Below are positions 50,217-61,734 of a stretch of DNA of 64,000 nt, piece by piece. Origin of the DNA: CANJIV01 sp046330225 (GTDB lineage Bacteria; Actinomycetota; Thermoleophilia; Solirubrobacterales; Solirubrobacteraceae); contig JAXLTD010000002.1 of the NCBI GenBank assembly GCA_046330225.1, forward strand, positions 566,320 through 630,319. Reading direction: 5' to 3'. How positions within the stretch are numbered: the stretch's first letter is position 1; every line of letters starts with the position of its first letter. A program made the translations under genes and the position numbers. The notes beneath the pieces are model-generated. The model was not told the DNA's origin. It was given only the letters and a program-made list of their open reading frames with translations, and ran no database searches.

Positions 50217-50621
50217 ATGGACCGCACCCTCATCCTGGTGAAGCCCGACGCGTTCGCCCGCAATCTCACCGGCGAGATCATCGCCCGCTTCGAGCGCAAG
50301 GGGCTGCGGATCGCCGCCCTGAAGGCGACGACGCTGACGGCCGAGATCGCCGAGCAGCACTACGCCGAGCACGAGGGCAAGCCGTTCTTCGAGGAGCTCG
50401 TGACGTTCATCACGTCCGGGCCGCTCGTGGCGATGGTCCTCGAGGGCCAGGACGCCGTCACCGCGGCGCGGCAGGTGATCGGGGCGACGAACCCGCTCGA
50501 GGCCGCGCCGGGCTCGATTCGCGGCGACTTCGCCATCGAGGTGGGCCAGAACATGGTCCACGGCTCGGACTCCGCCGAATCCGCCGCCCGCGAGGCGGCG
50601 CTCTTCTTCCCGGAGCTGTAG
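50217..50621 (+). CDS. ndk: nucleoside diphosphate kinase
   Basis: 134 aa, standard length. ERTLILVKPDA-type start (DRTLILVKPDAFARN), then RQVIGATNPLEAAPGSIRGDF and the active-site His in QNMVHGSDSAESAAREAALFF. GAAGGAGA precedes the ATG. It exchanges phosphate between NTPs and NDPs. Confidence 0.98.
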   Translation: MDRTLILVKPDAFARNLTGEIIARFERKGLRIAALKATTLTAEIAEQHYAEHEGKPFFEELVTFITSGPLVAMVLEGQDAVTAARQVIGATNPLEAAPGSIRGDFAIEVGQNMVHGSDSAESAAREAALFFPEL

Positions 50622-50631
50622 GGCCGCCCCC

Positions 50632-51195
50632 GTGCCGGGCGCGCGGCTCGTGCTGGCGTCGCGCTCGCCGCAGCGCCGGGCGATCCTGGAGCAGCTCGGC
50701 GTCGCCTTCGACGTCGCGCCCGCCGACGTCCCCGAGATCGAGGCCGGCGACCCCGCCGCGGTCGCGCTGGAGAACGCGCTGCGCAAGGCGGCCGCGACGC
50801 CGGGGCGCCTCGTGCTGGCCGCGGACACCGTGGTGGCGCTCGACGGCGAGCTGCTCGGCAAGCCGCGCGGGGAGGAGGAGGCGCGCGCCTGGCTGCGGCG
50901 GCTGGCCGGCCGCACCCACGAGGTGCACGGCGGCCTGGCCCTCCGGCGCGACGGCGCGACGGTGAGCGCCACGGCGATGACCCGGGTGACGTTCCGGCCG
51001 CTCGCCGCGCACGAGGCCGGCTGGTACGTGGCGACCGGAGAGTGGCGCGGGCGCGCCGGCGGCTACGCGATCCAGGGGCGCGGGGCGGCCCTGGTGGAGC
51101 GAATCGAGGGCGACTATCTCAACGTCGTCGGGCTGCCGCTCGCCGCGCTCATGAGCGTGGCTCCGGAGCTCGTTTTCGGCGCCTCGAGCCCCTGA
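50632..51195 (+). CDS. maf: Maf family nucleotide pyrophosphatase
   Basis: 187 aa from GTG 50632. LVLASRSPQRRAILEQLG is the family start. LVLAADTVVALDGELLGKPR contains the metal/phosphate site, THEVHGGLAL the conserved His, and GGYAIQGRGAALVERIEGDY the C-terminal signature. It hydrolyses non-canonical or UTP/dTTP-type nucleotides. It is adjacent to mre genes as in many bacteria. Confidence 0.95.
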   Translation: MPGARLVLASRSPQRRAILEQLGVAFDVAPADVPEIEAGDPAAVALENALRKAAATPGRLVLAADTVVALDGELLGKPRGEEEARAWLRRLAGRTHEVHGGLALRRDGATVSATAMTRVTFRPLAAHEAGWYVATGEWRGRAGGYAIQGRGAALVERIEGDYLNVVGLPLAALMSVAPELVFGASSP

Positions 51196-51259
51196 ATTTC
51201 CAGCGAATTTCGGGCTGCAAGGTGCGTCCCGGCCTGCGGCCAGGGCCCGGGGCGTTCGC

Positions 51260-51265
51260 TACACT
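51260..51265 (+). promoter_or_regulatory. candidate -10 (TACACT) of the mreB operon
   Basis: TACACT stands out in GC-rich DNA 78 bp before mreB; no clear -35 is visible. It would give a leader of about 70 nt for the mreB-rodA unit. Confidence 0.35.
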
Positions 51266-51343
51266 GGCCCCTGGACGTGGCGCAGCGCGCGAGGAACGTG
51301 CGGACTGCCGTGAGGGCATTCCCTCCCGCCGCTCCCCTCGCTC

Positions 51344-52390
51344 ATGGGCATGTTCTCCTATCTCACCGGATTCGGTGGCCGCGACATGGCGGTCGATCTC
51401 GGCACGGCCAACACGCTCGTGTACGTCCGCGGGCGGGGCATCGTGCTGTCCGAGCCGTCCGTCGTGGCGATCGACTCCCGCACCGGCGAGGTCCACGCCG
51501 TGGGGATCGAAGCGAAGCGCATGCTCGGCCGCACGCCGGGCACGATCTCGGCGATCCGGCCCTTGAAGGACGGGGTCATCGCCGACTTCGACGTGACCGA
51601 GGAGATGCTGCGCCACTTCATCCAGAAGGTCCACCAGAACCGCTGGGCCCATCCCCGCGTCGTCGTGTGCGTGCCGTCCGGCGTCACCGGCGTCGAGAAG
51701 CGCGCGGTCGAGGAGGCCTGCCTGTCCGCCGGCGCCCGCCAGGCTTACCTCATCGAGGAGCCGATGGCCGCGGCGATCGGGTCCGGCCTGCCGGTGGGCG
51801 AGCCGACCGGCAGCATGGTCGTCGACATTGGCGGCGGGACGTCCGAGGTCGCCGTGATCTCCCTCGGCGGCATCGTCGTGTCCCAGTCGATCCGCATCGG
51901 CGGCGACGAGCTGGACGAGGCGATCATCAACTACGCCAAGCGGGAGTACAAGCTGCTGATCGGCCAGCAGACCGCCGAGGAAGTGAAGCTCGAGATCGGC
52001 TCGGCCCATCCGCTCGCGGAGGAGATGCAGGCCGAGATTCGCGGGCGCGACATGGTTTCCGGGCTTCCGAAGACCGTCGTGCTGACCAGCGAGGAGGTCC
52101 GCGGCGCCCTCGAGGAGCCGCTGGTCCAGATCATCGACGCCGTGAAGGAGACGCTGGACCGGACCCCTCCGGAGCTCGCATCCGACATCATGGACCGCGG
52201 CATCATGCTCGCGGGCGGCGGCTCGCTGCTGCAAGGGCTCGACGAGCGCCTGCGGGAAGAGACGCAGATGCCGGCCCACCTGGCCGAATCGCCGCTGACC
52301 TGCGTGGCAGTCGGCTCCGGCCGCTCGCTCGAGGAGTTCGAGGTCATCCACCGCACCAGCAAGAGTCCGAGAGGCCGTCGCCGGCGCTAG
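51344..52390 (+). CDS. mreB: rod-shape determining actin MreB
   Basis: 348 aa. Phosphate 1 motif MAVDLGTANTLVY, connect 1 region IADFDVTEEML, phosphate 2 SMVVDIGGGTSEVAVI, adenosine motif IMLAGGGSLLQGLD. It polymerises on the membrane and guides peptidoglycan elongation. It heads mreB-mreC-mreD-mrdA-rodA. Confidence 0.97.
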   Translation: MGMFSYLTGFGGRDMAVDLGTANTLVYVRGRGIVLSEPSVVAIDSRTGEVHAVGIEAKRMLGRTPGTISAIRPLKDGVIADFDVTEEMLRHFIQKVHQNRWAHPRVVVCVPSGVTGVEKRAVEEACLSAGARQAYLIEEPMAAAIGSGLPVGEPTGSMVVDIGGGTSEVAVISLGGIVVSQSIRIGGDELDEAIINYAKREYKLLIGQQTAEEVKLEIGSAHPLAEEMQAEIRGRDMVSGLPKTVVLTSEEVRGALEEPLVQIIDAVKETLDRTPPELASDIMDRGIMLAGGGSLLQGLDERLREETQMPAHLAESPLTCVAVGSGRSLEEFEVIHRTSKSPRGRRRR

Positions 52391-52429
52391 GCGCCGCGGC
52401 CACCCCGAGATGTTGAGGTTTTCGTTTCC

Positions 52430-53347
52430 GTGCACAAGCAAACGGTCCGCAGACGGCGGGCAGTCCTCGTGGCGCTCGTCGTCGGATCCCTGATCCTCCT
52501 CACTGCCTACTTCGGCGAAGGCTCCGGCGGCCCCCTGCACGCCGTGCAGCGCGGCGCCCTGACCGTGCTCGCCCCGATCCAGGAGGGCGCGAGCCGCGCC
52601 CTCAAGCCCGTCCGGGACCTCTTCGGGTGGGTCGGCGACACGTTCGAGGCGAAGAAGGAGCGCAACGACCTGCGCAAGGAGCGCAACGACCTGCGCCGGC
52701 AGGTCGCCGCGCTCCAGGGCGCCGACCGGGAGAACCGCCAGCTTCGCGGCCTCGTGAAGCTCGACCGAGCCTCGGAGCTGTCGTCCTACACGCCGGTGAC
52801 GGCCCGCGTGATCGGGCGCTCCCCGACCGTGTGGTACGCGACGATCAACATCGACAAGGGCTCGAGCGCGGGCGTGCGCGTCGACCAGGCCGTGATCAGC
52901 GGCGACGGGCTCGTCGGCCGGGTCAGCGCGGTCACGGGCGGGGCCGCCCAGGTGACGCTCCTCACCGACCAATCCAGCGGCGTCTCGGCCAAGGTGGCGC
53001 CGCTCGCCACGGAGGCGGCGCCGATCGACCAGCGGCTCGGAATGACCGGGCTGGTCAAGACCGCCGTCGGGAGCCCGAGCGACCTGCTCCTGGACTTCAT
53101 CCCGCGGGGCACGAAGATCCGCCAGGGCGACCCAGTCGTCACGGCCGGCAGCCGGTCCTCTCGCCTCGAGTCGCTCTTCCCGCCGGGCATCCCGATCGGC
53201 GTGGTCTCGCGAGTGGACGCCTCCGAGCTCGACCTCTACCAGCGGGTTCACCTGCGGCCCTACGCCCAGCTGCGCGAGCTGGACTTCGTGCAGGTGCTGA
53301 CCGGCGGGAGCCAGTCGGCGGGCAGCCAGGTGGCCCAGGTCCCATGA
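52430..53347 (+). CDS. mreC: rod shape-determining protein MreC
   Basis: 305 aa from GTG 52430. One N-terminal membrane helix (AVLVALVVGSLILLTAYFGE), a coiled coil (FEAKKERNDLRKERNDLRRQ), then the beta-barrel region with SYTPVTARVIGRSPTVWY and VISGDGLVGRVSAV. It links MreB to the extracytoplasmic synthases. Its stop overlaps mreD (ATGA). Confidence 0.95.
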   Translation: MHKQTVRRRRAVLVALVVGSLILLTAYFGEGSGGPLHAVQRGALTVLAPIQEGASRALKPVRDLFGWVGDTFEAKKERNDLRKERNDLRRQVAALQGADRENRQLRGLVKLDRASELSSYTPVTARVIGRSPTVWYATINIDKGSSAGVRVDQAVISGDGLVGRVSAVTGGAAQVTLLTDQSSGVSAKVAPLATEAAPIDQRLGMTGLVKTAVGSPSDLLLDFIPRGTKIRQGDPVVTAGSRSSRLESLFPPGIPIGVVSRVDASELDLYQRVHLRPYAQLRELDFVQVLTGGSQSAGSQVAQVP

Positions 53348-53910
53348 CGCTGACGCCCGGCAGCGTGGCCCGGCTCGTGGCCCTCGCGATCTTCACGGCG
53401 ATCATCCAGACCGCCGCGGTCGCGCAGGTCTCGATCTTCGGCGTCAGCCCCGACGTGACGCCGCTCGTCGTCGCTGCGGTCGGCCTCCTCGGCGGGTCGA
53501 TGACGGGCGCCGGATTCGGATTCGTCACCGGCCTGCTCGTGGACACGCTGCTGCTCCAGACCCTGGGCGTCTCCTCGCTGATCCTCACGGCGATCGGCTA
53601 CGGCGCCGGCCGGCTGCTCGAGCTGCGCGACCCGGCCCACGGCCTGGCCCCGGTCGCGGTGGGCGCGGCGGCCGCCGCGGCGTCGATGCTCGGCTTCGCG
53701 CTCGTCTCGTTCCTGCTCGGGATCGACGCTCCGGTGAGCCTGCTGCTCATCCGCGACTTCTTCGTGACGATCCTCATCGGAGCGGCGCTCGCGCTGCCCG
53801 TCTACGCGATCGTGCGGCGGGTGCTGCTGCGCTACCTGCCGTCCGATCCGCGCCGCCGGCGCCGCCGCGCCTACACGACGGGCGGGCTGAGCCCGCTGAA
53901 CCGCGCATGA
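53344..53910 (+). CDS. mreD: rod shape-determining protein MreD
   Basis: 188 aa, four to five membrane helices (LVALAIFTAIIQTAAVAQVS, LVVAAVGLLGGSMTGAGFGF and later ones), with FVTGLLVDTLLLQTLGVSSL typical of MreD. The tail is Arg-rich. Overlaps with both neighbours (ATGA at each end) show translational coupling. Confidence 0.9.
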   Translation: MTLTPGSVARLVALAIFTAIIQTAAVAQVSIFGVSPDVTPLVVAAVGLLGGSMTGAGFGFVTGLLVDTLLLQTLGVSSLILTAIGYGAGRLLELRDPAHGLAPVAVGAAAAAASMLGFALVSFLLGIDAPVSLLLIRDFFVTILIGAALALPVYAIVRRVLLRYLPSDPRRRRRRAYTTGGLSPLNRA

Positions 53911-55805
53911 TGCTCAAGCCGCCAGAGTCCCGGCGCGCACCGGTCAGCCCGCAGCTCGCCATGCGGGTCGCCGTCCTGGGCGGCGTGGCGCTCGCGCTCT
54001 TCGCGATCGTGTTCTTCCGCCTGTGGTTCCTGCAGGTGCTGTCCGGCGACAAGTACCTGGCGCAGGCGAACGACAACCGCGTTCGCGACGTCGTCGTGGC
54101 GGCGCCGCGCGGCGACATCGTCGACCGCTCGGGCAAGGTGCTCGTCGACAACCGGATCGCGATCGCCGCGCAGATCCAGCCGCAGGAGCTGCCCGCCGAC
54201 CCCGCCCAGCGCGACGGCCTCTACCGGCGCCTCGGCCGGGTGCTCGGAATGTCGCCGCGGCGCATCGAGCGCACGGTCGACGAGCAGAAGACGCTGCTGC
54301 CCTACGCGAACATCACGATCAAGGCCGACGTCTCGCCCGACGTCTACGCCTACCTCGTCGAGCGCGGGTTCGAGTTCCCCTCGGTCACCGTCAACCGCGT
54401 CTACCTGCGCTCCTACCCCTACCACGAGCTCGGCGCCCAGCTGCTGGGCACCGTCGGCCAGCTCAGCCCGTCCGACGAGCGCAACCCGCGGTTCCGCGGC
54501 GTCAAGGGCGGCACCGTGATCGGCAAGGACGGCCTGGAGTACACCTACGACCGCTACCTGCGCGGCAAGCCGGGCGCGACTCGCGTCCAGGTCGACGCGC
54601 TCGGGCGGCCCAAGGGCGAGCTGGCGCTCACCGAGCCGGTCAAGGGCCAGCAGCTCAAGCTCTCGATCGACCTCGCGCTGCAGAAGGCCGGCCAGCAGGC
54701 GATGTCCGAGGCCGGCGGGATCCCGATCACCGACGGCGTGAAGAACCGGGGCGGCGCGTTCGTGGCGATGGATCCGCGCAACGGCGAGATCCTCGCGATG
54801 GGCTCCTACCCGACCTACGACCCGAACCTCTTCGCCAAGCCGATCCGGCCGTCCGTGTTCAAGAAGCTCAACAGCGAGGACGCCGGCTCGCCGCTCATCA
54901 ACCGGGCGATCCAGGCGGTCTATCCGACGGGCTCGACCTTCAAGCTGGTGACCGGCATCGCCGGGCTGCAGGAGGGCGTGATCACGCCCACGACGCCGGT
55001 CGACGACCCGGGATCGATCCGCATCGGCAACATCACCTTCAAGAACGCCGGCAACCAGGCCAACGGCGTCGTCGACATGCGCTCGGCGCTGAAGGTCTCC
55101 TCGGACGTCTACTTCTACCGGCTCGGCCGCGACCTCGACGCCCTCAAGGGCCAGCCCCTGCAGTCCTGGGCCACGCGCCTGGGCTTCGGCAAGCCGACCG
55201 GGATCGACCTGCCGGGCGAGACGGGCGGCCTGGTGCCCAACCCGGCCTGGCGCAACGACCTCTACGCGAAGAAGCTCACCGACCGGCCGTGGTCGGTGGG
55301 CGACAACGTGAACCTCTCCGTCGGCCAGGGCGACCTGCAGGCGACGCCGCTGCAGCTCGCCACCGCCTACGCCGCGCTCGAGAACGGCGGCCGGGTCGTG
55401 ACGCCGCACGTCGGGCTCGAGGTGGAGGACAGCTCGGGCCGCGTCCTGCAGCGCATCGAGCCGGGGGCGTCGCGCAAGGTCGTGATCTCGGACTCCACCC
55501 GGCAGGCCATCGCCGACGGCCTGCGCGCCGCCGCCTCCCAGGACGGCGGCACCTCGGCGGACGTGTTCCGCGGCTTCCCCTATCCGGTTCACGGCAAGAC
55601 GGGCACGGCCGAGCGCGCCGGCCAGGCCGACCAGTCCTGGTACGTGGCCTACGTGCCGGACAAGGCGCGCCCCATCGTCGTCGCCGCCACGGTCGAGCAG
55701 GGCGGCTTCGGCGCCGAGGCGGCGGCGCCCGCGGTGCGGCTGATCCTCTCGCAGTGGTTCGGCGTCCAGAAGAAGCTCATCCGCGGGAACTCGGCCACGC
55801 GATGA
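53907..55805 (+). CDS. mrdA: penicillin-binding protein 2 (elongasome transpeptidase)
   Basis: 632 aa. N-terminal membrane anchor (MRVAVLGGVALALFAIVFFR), the dimerisation/pedestal region, then the transpeptidase: S-x-x-K as YPTGSTFKLVT, S-x-N region SSDVYFYRLG, and K-T-G as VHGKTGTAERA. It cross-links peptidoglycan with RodA, whose gene overlaps by 4 nt. Confidence 0.97.
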   Translation: MMLKPPESRRAPVSPQLAMRVAVLGGVALALFAIVFFRLWFLQVLSGDKYLAQANDNRVRDVVVAAPRGDIVDRSGKVLVDNRIAIAAQIQPQELPADPAQRDGLYRRLGRVLGMSPRRIERTVDEQKTLLPYANITIKADVSPDVYAYLVERGFEFPSVTVNRVYLRSYPYHELGAQLLGTVGQLSPSDERNPRFRGVKGGTVIGKDGLEYTYDRYLRGKPGATRVQVDALGRPKGELALTEPVKGQQLKLSIDLALQKAGQQAMSEAGGIPITDGVKNRGGAFVAMDPRNGEILAMGSYPTYDPNLFAKPIRPSVFKKLNSEDAGSPLINRAIQAVYPTGSTFKLVTGIAGLQEGVITPTTPVDDPGSIRIGNITFKNAGNQANGVVDMRSALKVSSDVYFYRLGRDLDALKGQPLQSWATRLGFGKPTGIDLPGETGGLVPNPAWRNDLYAKKLTDRPWSVGDNVNLSVGQGDLQATPLQLATAYAALENGGRVVTPHVGLEVEDSSGRVLQRIEPGASRKVVISDSTRQAIADGLRAAASQDGGTSADVFRGFPYPVHGKTGTAERAGQADQSWYVAYVPDKARPIVVAATVEQGGFGAEAAAPAVRLILSQWFGVQKKLIRGNSATR

Positions 55806-57001
55806 GCACGACGCCGATCGTCCAAGGCGAGCAGAGCCCCTCCGACGCAGGGGTGCGGACGTTCATGGCCGCGCTCCGGCTCGACCCGCTCATGCTCCTG
55901 GCCACCATCGGGCTGATGGTCTGCTCCCTGGTCACGATCGCCCACGCGACCCAGGACGACATCCCCGGGTCGCCCGACTACTACGTGATCCGCCAGGGGA
56001 TCTACTTCACCGTCGGCATGCTCCTGATGCTCGCGATCAGCCGGGCGGACTACTCCCGCCTGCGGGAGCTGAAGTTCGGGCTGTACGGGCTCATGATCGG
56101 CGGCATCCTGCTCGTCCTGGCGCTCGGCACCGCCTCGCGGGGCTCGCGGCGCTGGATCGAGCTGCCGTTCTTCAACTTCCAGCCCTCCGAGCTGGGCAAG
56201 CTGCTCTTGATCCTCACGCTCGCCGCCTTCGCGGTGGACCGCTACCGGCGGATCAACGACCGCGACACGACGGTGCGCGTGATGCTCATCGCGCTCGTGC
56301 CCGCGGCGCTCGTGATGCTCCAGCCCGACCTCGGAACCGGCCTCGTCTACGTCGTGATCGCGATCGCGACGCTCTTCGTCTTCGGGACCCCGATGCGGCA
56401 CCTCGCCGCGATCGGCGCCCTGTTCGCCGTGTCGGCCGCGTTCGTGCTCGTGGCCGCTCCGGCGGTGGGTGTGCAGGTCCTCAAGCCCTACCAGGTGGAC
56501 CGCCTCACGGCGTTCCTCAACCCCTCGGACAACCCTGCCTCGCAGGGCTACCAGCAGATCCAGTCGCGCATCGCGATCGGCTCCGGCCAGAAGACCGGCC
56601 GCGGCGATCAGGCGACGCAGACGCGCCTGAACTTCCTGCCCGAACACCACACCGACTTCATCTTCGCCGTGGTGGGCGAGCAGTTCGGGTTCGTGGGCGC
56701 GGCGCTCGTGCTGCTGCTCTACGCGCTGCTCATATGGCGCGCACTGCGCATCCTCACGCTCGCCAAGAACCTCTACGGCGTGCTCATCGCCGGAGGCATC
56801 ACTGCGATGCTGATGTTCCAGGTCTTCGTCAACGTCGGCATGACCATCGGGATCATGCCCATCACGGGAGTGACCCTGCCGCTCATGAGCTTCGGCGGCT
56901 CGTCGGTCCTCGTGACGTTCATGGCCCTCGGCCTCCTCCAGTCGATCCACGCGCAAGGGCGCGAATCGCTGGGGTTCAAGCCGCAGGCCGCCACCTTCTA
57001 G
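55802..57001 (+). CDS. rodA: RodA SEDS peptidoglycan glycosyltransferase
   Basis: 399 aa with ten membrane helices. SEDS marks: RRWIELPFFNFQPSELGKL, MLQPDLGTGLVYV, the extracellular loop QGYQQIQSRIAIGSGQKTGRG, LNFLPEHHTDFIFAVVGEQFGF and the terminal PITGVTLPLMSFGGSSVLV. It polymerises lipid II with PBP2. Confidence 0.97.
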   Translation: MSTTPIVQGEQSPSDAGVRTFMAALRLDPLMLLATIGLMVCSLVTIAHATQDDIPGSPDYYVIRQGIYFTVGMLLMLAISRADYSRLRELKFGLYGLMIGGILLVLALGTASRGSRRWIELPFFNFQPSELGKLLLILTLAAFAVDRYRRINDRDTTVRVMLIALVPAALVMLQPDLGTGLVYVVIAIATLFVFGTPMRHLAAIGALFAVSAAFVLVAAPAVGVQVLKPYQVDRLTAFLNPSDNPASQGYQQIQSRIAIGSGQKTGRGDQATQTRLNFLPEHHTDFIFAVVGEQFGFVGAALVLLLYALLIWRALRILTLAKNLYGVLIAGGITAMLMFQVFVNVGMTIGIMPITGVTLPLMSFGGSSVLVTFMALGLLQSIHAQGRESLGFKPQAATF

Positions 57002-57019
57002 TCAGGAATCGAAAACAAC

Positions 57020-58930
<1,911 letters not shown>

Positions 58931-58932
58931 CT

Positions 58933-59325
58933 ATGACCTACGCAATCGTCAAGAGCGGCGGCAAGCAATACCGCGTCGAGCCCGGCCAGCGGCTGCTGGT
59001 CGAGCGGCTGGCCGCAGAGGAGGGCGACACCGTCGCCCTCGAGCCCCTGCTCTACCGCGGAGAGGACGGCCTCGTCGACGGCGACGGCCTCGCGAAGGTC
59101 AAGGTCGAGGCGAAGATCCTCGGCCACCAGCGGGGGCCGAAGCTCGTGGTCCTGAAGTACAAGCCCAAGCGCGGCTACAAGCGGCGCACTGGCCACCGCC
59201 AGGAGCTCACGCGCATCGAGATCACCTCGGTCAAGCTGCTGTCCCGCAAGCCCGCTGCGAAGAAGGCCGCCGCGCCCGCCGAGGATGCGGCGGACGCTCC
59301 GGCAGCCGAGGAGGCGACCGCCTGA
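58933..59325 (+). CDS. rplU: 50S ribosomal protein L21
   Basis: 130 aa. TYAIVKSGGKQYRVEPGQRL is the family start; KPKRGYKRRTGHRQELTRI is the rRNA-binding loop. The C-terminus has an Ala/Glu-rich extension (AAPAEDAADAPAAEEATA). ATG 58933 is used; GTG 58927, overlapping the rng stop, is also possible. Confidence 0.96.
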   Translation: MTYAIVKSGGKQYRVEPGQRLLVERLAAEEGDTVALEPLLYRGEDGLVDGDGLAKVKVEAKILGHQRGPKLVVLKYKPKRGYKRRTGHRQELTRIEITSVKLLSRKPAAKKAAAPAEDAADAPAAEEATA

Positions 59326-59579
59326 TGGCACACAAGAAGGGACTCGGGTCCAGCCGCAACGGGCGCGACTCCAACGCCAAGCGCCTCGGCGTCAAGGTGT
59401 TCGCCGGCCAGGCGGTCAGCGGCGGCGAGATCATCGTGCGCCAGCGCGGCACGCGCTTCAAGCCGGGCGACGGCGTCGGCATCGGCCGCGACGACACGAT
59501 CTTCGCGGCCCGCCCCGGCACGGTGCAGTTCACGGCCGGGCGCCGCGGACGCGTCATCTCCGTCGTCGGCGACGAGTAG
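59325..59579 (+). CDS. rpmA: 50S ribosomal protein L27
   Basis: 84 aa, complete. AHKKGLGSSRNGRDSNAKRL and VRQRGTRFKPGDGVGIGRDD are diagnostic. The start shares a base with the rplU stop (TGATG). The N-terminus reaches the peptidyl transferase centre. Confidence 0.97.
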   Translation: MAHKKGLGSSRNGRDSNAKRLGVKVFAGQAVSGGEIIVRQRGTRFKPGDGVGIGRDDTIFAARPGTVQFTAGRRGRVISVVGDE

Positions 59580-59605
59580 CGCCCGGAGCGCCCCGGGCCG
59601 GGGCG

Positions 59606-60310
59606 CTACATCCCCTGGGCGACCGGCCGGATCAGCATCTCGTTGACGTCGACGTGCGGCGGCTGGCCGACCGCGTACATCACGGCGCCCGCGATGTCGC
59701 GCGCCTCCAGCGCGTGCTGGGGGCGGTTGTCGAAGAACGGCGTGTCGACCATCCCGGGCTCGATCAGCGTGACCCGGACACCGGTCCCGTCGAACTCCTG
59801 GCGCACGGACTCGCCCATTCCGGTGACCGCCCACTTCGTGCTCGAGTAGAGCGAGCCGGGGATCGCCCGGCGGCCGGCCACCGAGCCGGTGAGCAGGAGG
59901 TGGCCCGTCGAGGCCACGAGCGCGTCGAACGACGCCCGCACGGTGAGCGCGGCGCCGAAGACGTTCGTGAGGACCATGCTGCGCCAGTGCTCCACCGTGT
60001 CGCCCTCGCTGTCGCGGAAGCTGCGCCTGCCCCCGAAGCCCGCGTTCGCGAAGACGACGTCGAGCCGGCCGAACGCCTCGAGCCCCGCGGCCACGAGCGC
60101 CTGCTGGTCGGCCCACTCGGTGACGTCGGTCGGCACGGCGAGCGCGCGGTCGGGCCCGCCGAGCTCCTCGGCGAGGCCGGCAAGCCGCTCCGCGCTGCGG
60201 GCGGCCAGGACGACGCGGTGACCGGCGGCGACGGCCTGGCGCGCCGTTTCGGCGCCGATGCCGGTCGAGGCGCCGGTGATGAGGAAGACCTTGGAGGGGG
60301 TGTCGGGCAC
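59606..60310 (-). CDS. short-chain dehydrogenase/reductase
   Basis: 234 aa; GTG 60310 has AAAGGA 5-6 nt upstream, so the longer upstream reading is rejected. VFLITGASTGIGAETARQA (cofactor loop), DVVFANAGFGG (NAG), LLTGSVAG with the catalytic Ser, and YSSTKWAVTG with Y-x3-K. The Ala-Arg-Ser after the second strand favours NADPH. The substrate is unknown. It is inserted antisense between rpmA and obgE. Confidence 0.9.
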   Translation of the reverse strand: MPDTPSKVFLITGASTGIGAETARQAVAAGHRVVLAARSAERLAGLAEELGGPDRALAVPTDVTEWADQQALVAAGLEAFGRLDVVFANAGFGGRRSFRDSEGDTVEHWRSMVLTNVFGAALTVRASFDALVASTGHLLLTGSVAGRRAIPGSLYSSTKWAVTGMGESVRQEFDGTGVRVTLIEPGMVDTPFFDNRPQHALEARDIAGAVMYAVGQPPHVDVNEMLIRPVAQGM

Positions 60311-60417
60311 GTCGGTCCTTTCGGGTCGGGCGAGAGCCGCGGGGCGGCCCGGACGGGGCCGTGCCAGCATTGTCGCGCAGCCCGCCTCCCGGCCCGGGAT
60401 CCGGGCGCGCCACACCC

Positions 60418-61734
60418 ATGTTCACCGACCGAGCAAAGATCCACGTCCAGGCCGGCGCCGGCGGCGACGGCTGCCTGAGCTTCCGCCGCGAGGCGCACGT
60501 TCCCAAGGGCGGGCCCGACGGCGGCGACGGCGGCCGCGGCGGCGACGTCGTCCTGGTCTGCGACGACTCGATGCGCGACCTCCAGGCGTTTCGGCGCCGG
60601 ACGGTGTTCAAGGCGCGCCGGGGCGGGCACGGGCAGGGCGCGCTGCGCCATGGCGCCGACGGCGGTGACCTGGAGATTGCCGTGCCGCCTGGCACCCAGG
60701 CGACCGGGCCGGACGGCATGAGCTTCGACCTCGTCGTGCCAGGGCAGCGCGGCGTCGTCGCCCGCGGCGGGTCCGGCGGCCGCGGGAACAAGCACTTCGC
60801 GACGCCGACGCGCCAGGCGCCGCGGTTCGCCGAGCGCGGGCTGCCCGGAGACGACGCCTGGGTGGAGCTCCAGCTCAAGCTCCTGGCCGACGTCGGCCTC
60901 GTCGGGCTTCCGAACGCCGGCAAGTCGTCGCTGCTTGGCCGGATCACGCGCGCGGCGCCGAAGGTCGCCGCGTACCCGTTCACGACGCTGGCCCCGGTCC
61001 TCGGGACGCTGCAGCTCGACGACCGCCAGCTCGTGATCGCCGACATCCCCGGGCTGATCGAGGGGGCGAGCCAGGGCGCGGGGCTCGGGCACGAGTTCCT
61101 GGCCCACGTCGAGCGGACCCGGCTGCTCGTGCACGTGCTGGACCTCGCACCCGCCGATGGCTCCGATCCCGTGGCAAACCACGCCACGATCGAGGCGGAG
61201 CTCGCCGCGCACGATCCGCGCCTGGCGGCGCTCCCGCGCATCCTCGCCCTTTCCAAGGCCGACTTGGTGACGCCCGAGGCCGCCGCGGCGGCTCAGGCGG
61301 CCTGGTCGGAGCGGCTCGGCGGCGGCGTGCCCGTCCTCGTCACCTCCGCCGCCACGGGCCAGGGGCTCGACGAGCTGACGCGGGCGCTGGGACGCCACGT
61401 GCCGATCCGGTCGGCCGCCGACGGGGCGCTCGCCGCCCCGGGCGCGGTCGCAGCGGGCCTCGACCTCCCCGAGCACCGGGTGTTCCGCCCGGGCGCCGGC
61501 CGCGGCTTCGGCGTCGAGCGGATCGCCGAGGGCGAGTTCCGCGTGGCCGGCCGCGGGGTGGAGCGGCTGGTGGCGCGCTACGACCTCGAGAACGAGGAGG
61601 CGCTCGCGCACCTCGAGCGCCGGCTCAAGTCGATCGGGGTGCTCGCGGCGCTCGAGGAGGCCGGCTTCGAGGCCGGCGACGACGTGGAGATCGCCGGCGT
61701 GGTCTTCGAGCTGGACCCGGGCGGCGCGCTGTAG
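60418..61734 (+). CDS. obgE: Obg family GTPase
   Basis: 438 aa from ATG 60418; no ribosome binding site is seen. The Obg fold is Gly-rich (VQAGAGGDGCLSFRREAHVP; GGPDGGDGGRGGDVVLV). G1 is GLPNAGKSSLLG, switch II DIPGLIEGASQG, G4 SKAD, and a C-terminal OCT-like domain follows (RVFRPGAGRGFGVERIAE). It acts in late 50S assembly. The order rplU-rpmA-obgE is conserved, despite the intervening SDR on the other strand. Confidence 0.96.
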   Translation: MFTDRAKIHVQAGAGGDGCLSFRREAHVPKGGPDGGDGGRGGDVVLVCDDSMRDLQAFRRRTVFKARRGGHGQGALRHGADGGDLEIAVPPGTQATGPDGMSFDLVVPGQRGVVARGGSGGRGNKHFATPTRQAPRFAERGLPGDDAWVELQLKLLADVGLVGLPNAGKSSLLGRITRAAPKVAAYPFTTLAPVLGTLQLDDRQLVIADIPGLIEGASQGAGLGHEFLAHVERTRLLVHVLDLAPADGSDPVANHATIEAELAAHDPRLAALPRILALSKADLVTPEAAAAAQAAWSERLGGGVPVLVTSAATGQGLDELTRALGRHVPIRSAADGALAAPGAVAAGLDLPEHRVFRPGAGRGFGVERIAEGEFRVAGRGVERLVARYDLENEEALAHLERRLKSIGVLAALEEAGFEAGDDVEIAGVVFELDPGGAL